From: Sphingobium terrigena
Lineage (GTDB): Bacteria > Pseudomonadota > Alphaproteobacteria > Sphingomonadales > Sphingomonadaceae
Reading direction: 5' to 3'
Assembly (NCBI RefSeq): GCF_003591655.1
Contig: NZ_QVRA01000009.1
Location: 62,001 to 126,000, forward strand
Length of the DNA stretch: 64,000 nt
Positions within the stretch are counted from its first letter, which is position 1. Each line of letters opens with the position of its first letter. The position numbers and the translations under genes were made by a program. The notes under the pieces were generated by a model, which made no database searches, had not been told where the DNA came from, and saw only the letters and a program-made list of their open reading frames with translations. Positions 62,151-64,000 of the stretch are shown piece by piece.

Positions 62151-63527
62151 ATGAATAGCCCGACCAACATCGATGTGGACGATCTGACAAAGCCACTCAC
62201 CTATCCGACCGAGGCGTTCCTGTCGAAAGACTATGCCGCAGCGGAGAAGGAATATCTGTGGCCAAAGGTCTGGCAGATGGCGTGCCGGGTCGAGGAGTTG
62301 CCGAATGTCGGCGACTGGCTGACCTATAATATCTGCGACGATTCGATCATTATCGTGCGCACCGCGCCAGACCGGCTGAAGGCCTATTTCAACGTCTGCC
62401 CGCATCGCGGCCGCCAGCTGGTCAATACGCCTGATACCGTCCATTCGGTGCGCGGCAACGGACGCCGGAATTTCATCTGCGGCTTCCACGGCTGGACCTT
62501 CGATATCGAAGGCAACAACACCTATATTCTCGATCCGCAGGACTGGCAGGGCGCATTGACGCCCGACTGCACCCATTTGTCGGAAGTGAAGGTCGACACA
62601 TGGGGTGGCTGGGTCTGGGTCCATATGGATATGGATGCGCAGCCGCTCGTCGAATTTCTGGGCGATGCCGGGCGCATATTGTCGCATTTCGAACTGGACA
62701 AGATGCGCTACAAATGGCGCAAATGGGTGGTCTATCCGGCCAACTGGAAGACCGCGCTCGAAGCGTTCATGGAACCCTATCATGTCACTGGCACCCACAG
62801 CCAGCTGCTCGCCTATGGCGATTATTACGCCTATAGCGCCGCCTATGGCCTGCACGGGGTCAGCGGCTTCGACCAGCGCGACCCGGCCTTCAGCATGAGC
62901 CAGAGCAGCAGCGTGACCCGCGCTGGCAAGGGCGACGATCCGCGCCGCTCCACCTACGAACTGATCCGCGAAAATTACGAAACGCTCAACTATGCGGCCT
63001 CTACCGAGACGCTGGTCAATGCTGCCAGCCGTCTGGTGGATGAACTGCCCGAAGGCACGCCGCCTGCCGATGTCATCGCCCATTGGCTGAAATCGGCCAA
63101 GGCCGACGATGCCGCGCGCGGTGTCATCTGGCCGGAAATTCCGCCCGAAATCATGTCGGAAGCGGGCCTGGCCTGGAATGTCTTTCCCAACATGTCGGTG
63201 CTGCACGGGATCACCTTCGCGCTTTGCTATCGCACGCGGCCCTATGGCGACGATCCCAATATGTGCATTTTCGAATCCTACGCGATCGAGCGTTTCCCCG
63301 AAGGCGAAGAACCGCAGACGGAGTGGGACAATGCGCCCGCGACCGCCGAAGGCTGGGGCGCTGTATTGGCGCAGGATTTTTCCAACATGGAATGGGTGCA
63401 GAAGGGGATGAAGTCGCGCGGTTTCCGCGGGCCGCTGCCCAATCCGCATCAGGAACGCAAAATCACCAATTTTCACCGCAACCTAGCCACGTACATGGGT
63501 ACGGGCGCACCGAGGCACCTGAAATGA
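62151..63527 (+). CDS. Rieske non-heme iron oxygenase alpha subunit
   Basis: This oxygenase of 458 residues has Rieske ligands CPHRG (about residue 85) and CGFHGW (about 115), and a non-heme iron site with EPYHVTGTH (His-x4-His and preceding Glu). It would hydroxylate an aromatic or cyclic substrate with electrons from a ferredoxin reductase that is not in this window. GGGAGG precedes ATG 62151. The stop overlaps the ThDP gene (ATGA). No beta subunit is seen nearby, so an alpha-only oxygenase is likely. Confidence 0.92.
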   Translation: MNSPTNIDVDDLTKPLTYPTEAFLSKDYAAAEKEYLWPKVWQMACRVEELPNVGDWLTYNICDDSIIIVRTAPDRLKAYFNVCPHRGRQLVNTPDTVHSVRGNGRRNFICGFHGWTFDIEGNNTYILDPQDWQGALTPDCTHLSEVKVDTWGGWVWVHMDMDAQPLVEFLGDAGRILSHFELDKMRYKWRKWVVYPANWKTALEAFMEPYHVTGTHSQLLAYGDYYAYSAAYGLHGVSGFDQRDPAFSMSQSSSVTRAGKGDDPRRSTYELIRENYETLNYAASTETLVNAASRLVDELPEGTPPADVIAHWLKSAKADDAARGVIWPEIPPEIMSEAGLAWNVFPNMSVLHGITFALCYRTRPYGDDPNMCIFESYAIERFPEGEEPQTEWDNAPATAEGWGAVLAQDFSNMEWVQKGMKSRGFRGPLPNPHQERKITNFHRNLATYMGTGAPRHLK

Positions 63528-64000
63528 GCTATGACGATCCCAAGCCCGCCGCTGCCGCTGTGACCGCATCGGGCAAGCCTGGCACCCCGGTTTACAAGCG
63601 CGTGCTCGACCTGTTCGAGGCTGAGGGCATCAACACGCTGTTCGGTATTCCCGACCCGAATTTCGTTCATATGTTTCTGGAGGCGGAACGGCGCGGCTGG
63701 ACCGTGGTGGCCCCGCATCATGAAGCTGCCGCCGGTTTCATGGCCGAAGCCGCCTCGCGTATCACCGGAAAGCCCGCCGTTGCCATCGGCACGCTGGGGC
63801 CGGGCATCGCCAATATGGCGCCCGCCATCCAGTGCGCGCTGGTCGAACATTCGCCGGTCATCTTCCTGTCGGGCCAGCGCGCCCGCGTCACCGAACAGCG
63901 CGTCCGCCGTGGCCGCATCCAGTTCGTCAAGCAAATGCCGCTGTTTGAAAATTCGGTGAAATATGCCGCATCGATCGAATATGCCGACCAGACTGACGAG
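63524..64000 (+). CDS. Thiamine-diphosphate-dependent enzyme (acetolactate-synthase-like), N-terminal part
   Basis: The frame is open to the end of the window. It begins SGKPGTPVYKRVLDLFEAEGINTLFGIPDPNF and contains the catalytic Glu of the ThDP N-terminal domain in HHEAAAGFMAEAASRITGKP, followed by IGTLGPGIANMAPAIQCALVEHSPVIFLSGQ. This is the binding domain of acetolactate synthase/benzoylformate decarboxylase type enzymes; the reaction cannot be set from the N-terminal part. It overlaps the Rieske gene by 4 bases (ATGA), so a carboligase or decarboxylase acts next to an oxygenase. Confidence 0.87.
   Translation, partial: MSYDDPKPAAAAVTASGKPGTPVYKRVLDLFEAEGINTLFGIPDPNFVHMFLEAERRGWTVVAPHHEAAAGFMAEAASRITGKPAVAIGTLGPGIANMAPAIQCALVEHSPVIFLSGQRARVTEQRVRRGRIQFVKQMPLFENSVKYAASIEYADQTDE

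Noticed and set aside
60185..63476. Two long minus-strand frames (559 and 519 codons)
   Set aside because: They are shadows of the Baeyer-Villiger and Rieske genes; His/Arg/Asp-rich composition without motifs.

Overview
The window is G+C-rich alphaproteobacterial DNA, most probably from a sphingomonad (Sphingobium, Novosphingobium or Sphingomonas type). The basis is codon bias, DUF4402 surface proteins, a HAF-repeat autotransporter, an RPA-type replication initiator beside an RHE_PE00001-type protein, the REP-like TTCCCGC/GCGGGAA hairpins, and Rieske, Baeyer-Villiger and SnoaL-type catabolic genes. A ParA-ParB-Rep block with 22-bp iterons lies in the middle, so the DNA belongs to a plasmid, megaplasmid or chromid, unless that block was integrated into a chromosome. 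No rRNA, tRNA, CRISPR array or intact insertion sequence was seen.

Layout. 1-4.9 kb: the end of an oligopeptide-type ABC importer (permease end plus a fused double ATPase), translationally coupled to a three-gene HcnABC/opine-oxidase-like amine dehydrogenase. 5-9.3 kb: a very large hybrid sensor kinase (MASE1, CHASE, PAS, HisKA, HATPase, REC, Hpt) and a LuxR-type response regulator. 9.4-14.7 kb: a surface-fibre locus with three DUF4402 subunits, a chaperone and an usher. 14.7-23.1 kb: amino-compound catabolism (two aldehyde dehydrogenases, acetyltransferase, tartrate-dehydrogenase-like enzyme, class III aminotransferase, Lrp regulator, M20 amidohydrolase).

23.1-28.4 kb: a copper locus in which copAB sits directly behind a CnrYXH-like sigma-factor system and copCD is transcribed divergently. 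Both directions start from matching candidate ECF promoters (TGAGGG-N16-CGTA). 28.5-37.4 kb: cupin, autotransporter, YbbAP-like ABC exporter with a divergent TesA-like esterase, Gfo/Idh/MocA oxidoreductase and GntR regulator. 37.4-46.0 kb: a seven-gene operon for a periplasmic redox system (HiPIP, cytochrome b, cytochrome c', two secreted proteins, DUF1592 and DUF1552 proteins), divergent from an OmpR-type two-component system.

46.0-50.4 kb: catabolic genes (a frameshifted acyl-dehydratase-like gene, AraC regulator, two SnoaL-like proteins and an SDR lacking the catalytic Tyr). 50.4-56.1 kb: the replication and partition module. 56.2-64 kb: a second catabolic block (succinate-semialdehyde-type dehydrogenase, two SDRs, alpha/beta hydrolase, Baeyer-Villiger monooxygenase, Rieske oxygenase and the start of a ThDP enzyme). 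It probably degrades a cyclic or aromatic substrate that cannot be named from sequence alone.

The most notable items are the CnrYXH-like/Cop locus with its promoter pair, the HiPIP-cytochrome-DUF1592/DUF1552 operon, and the iteron array.
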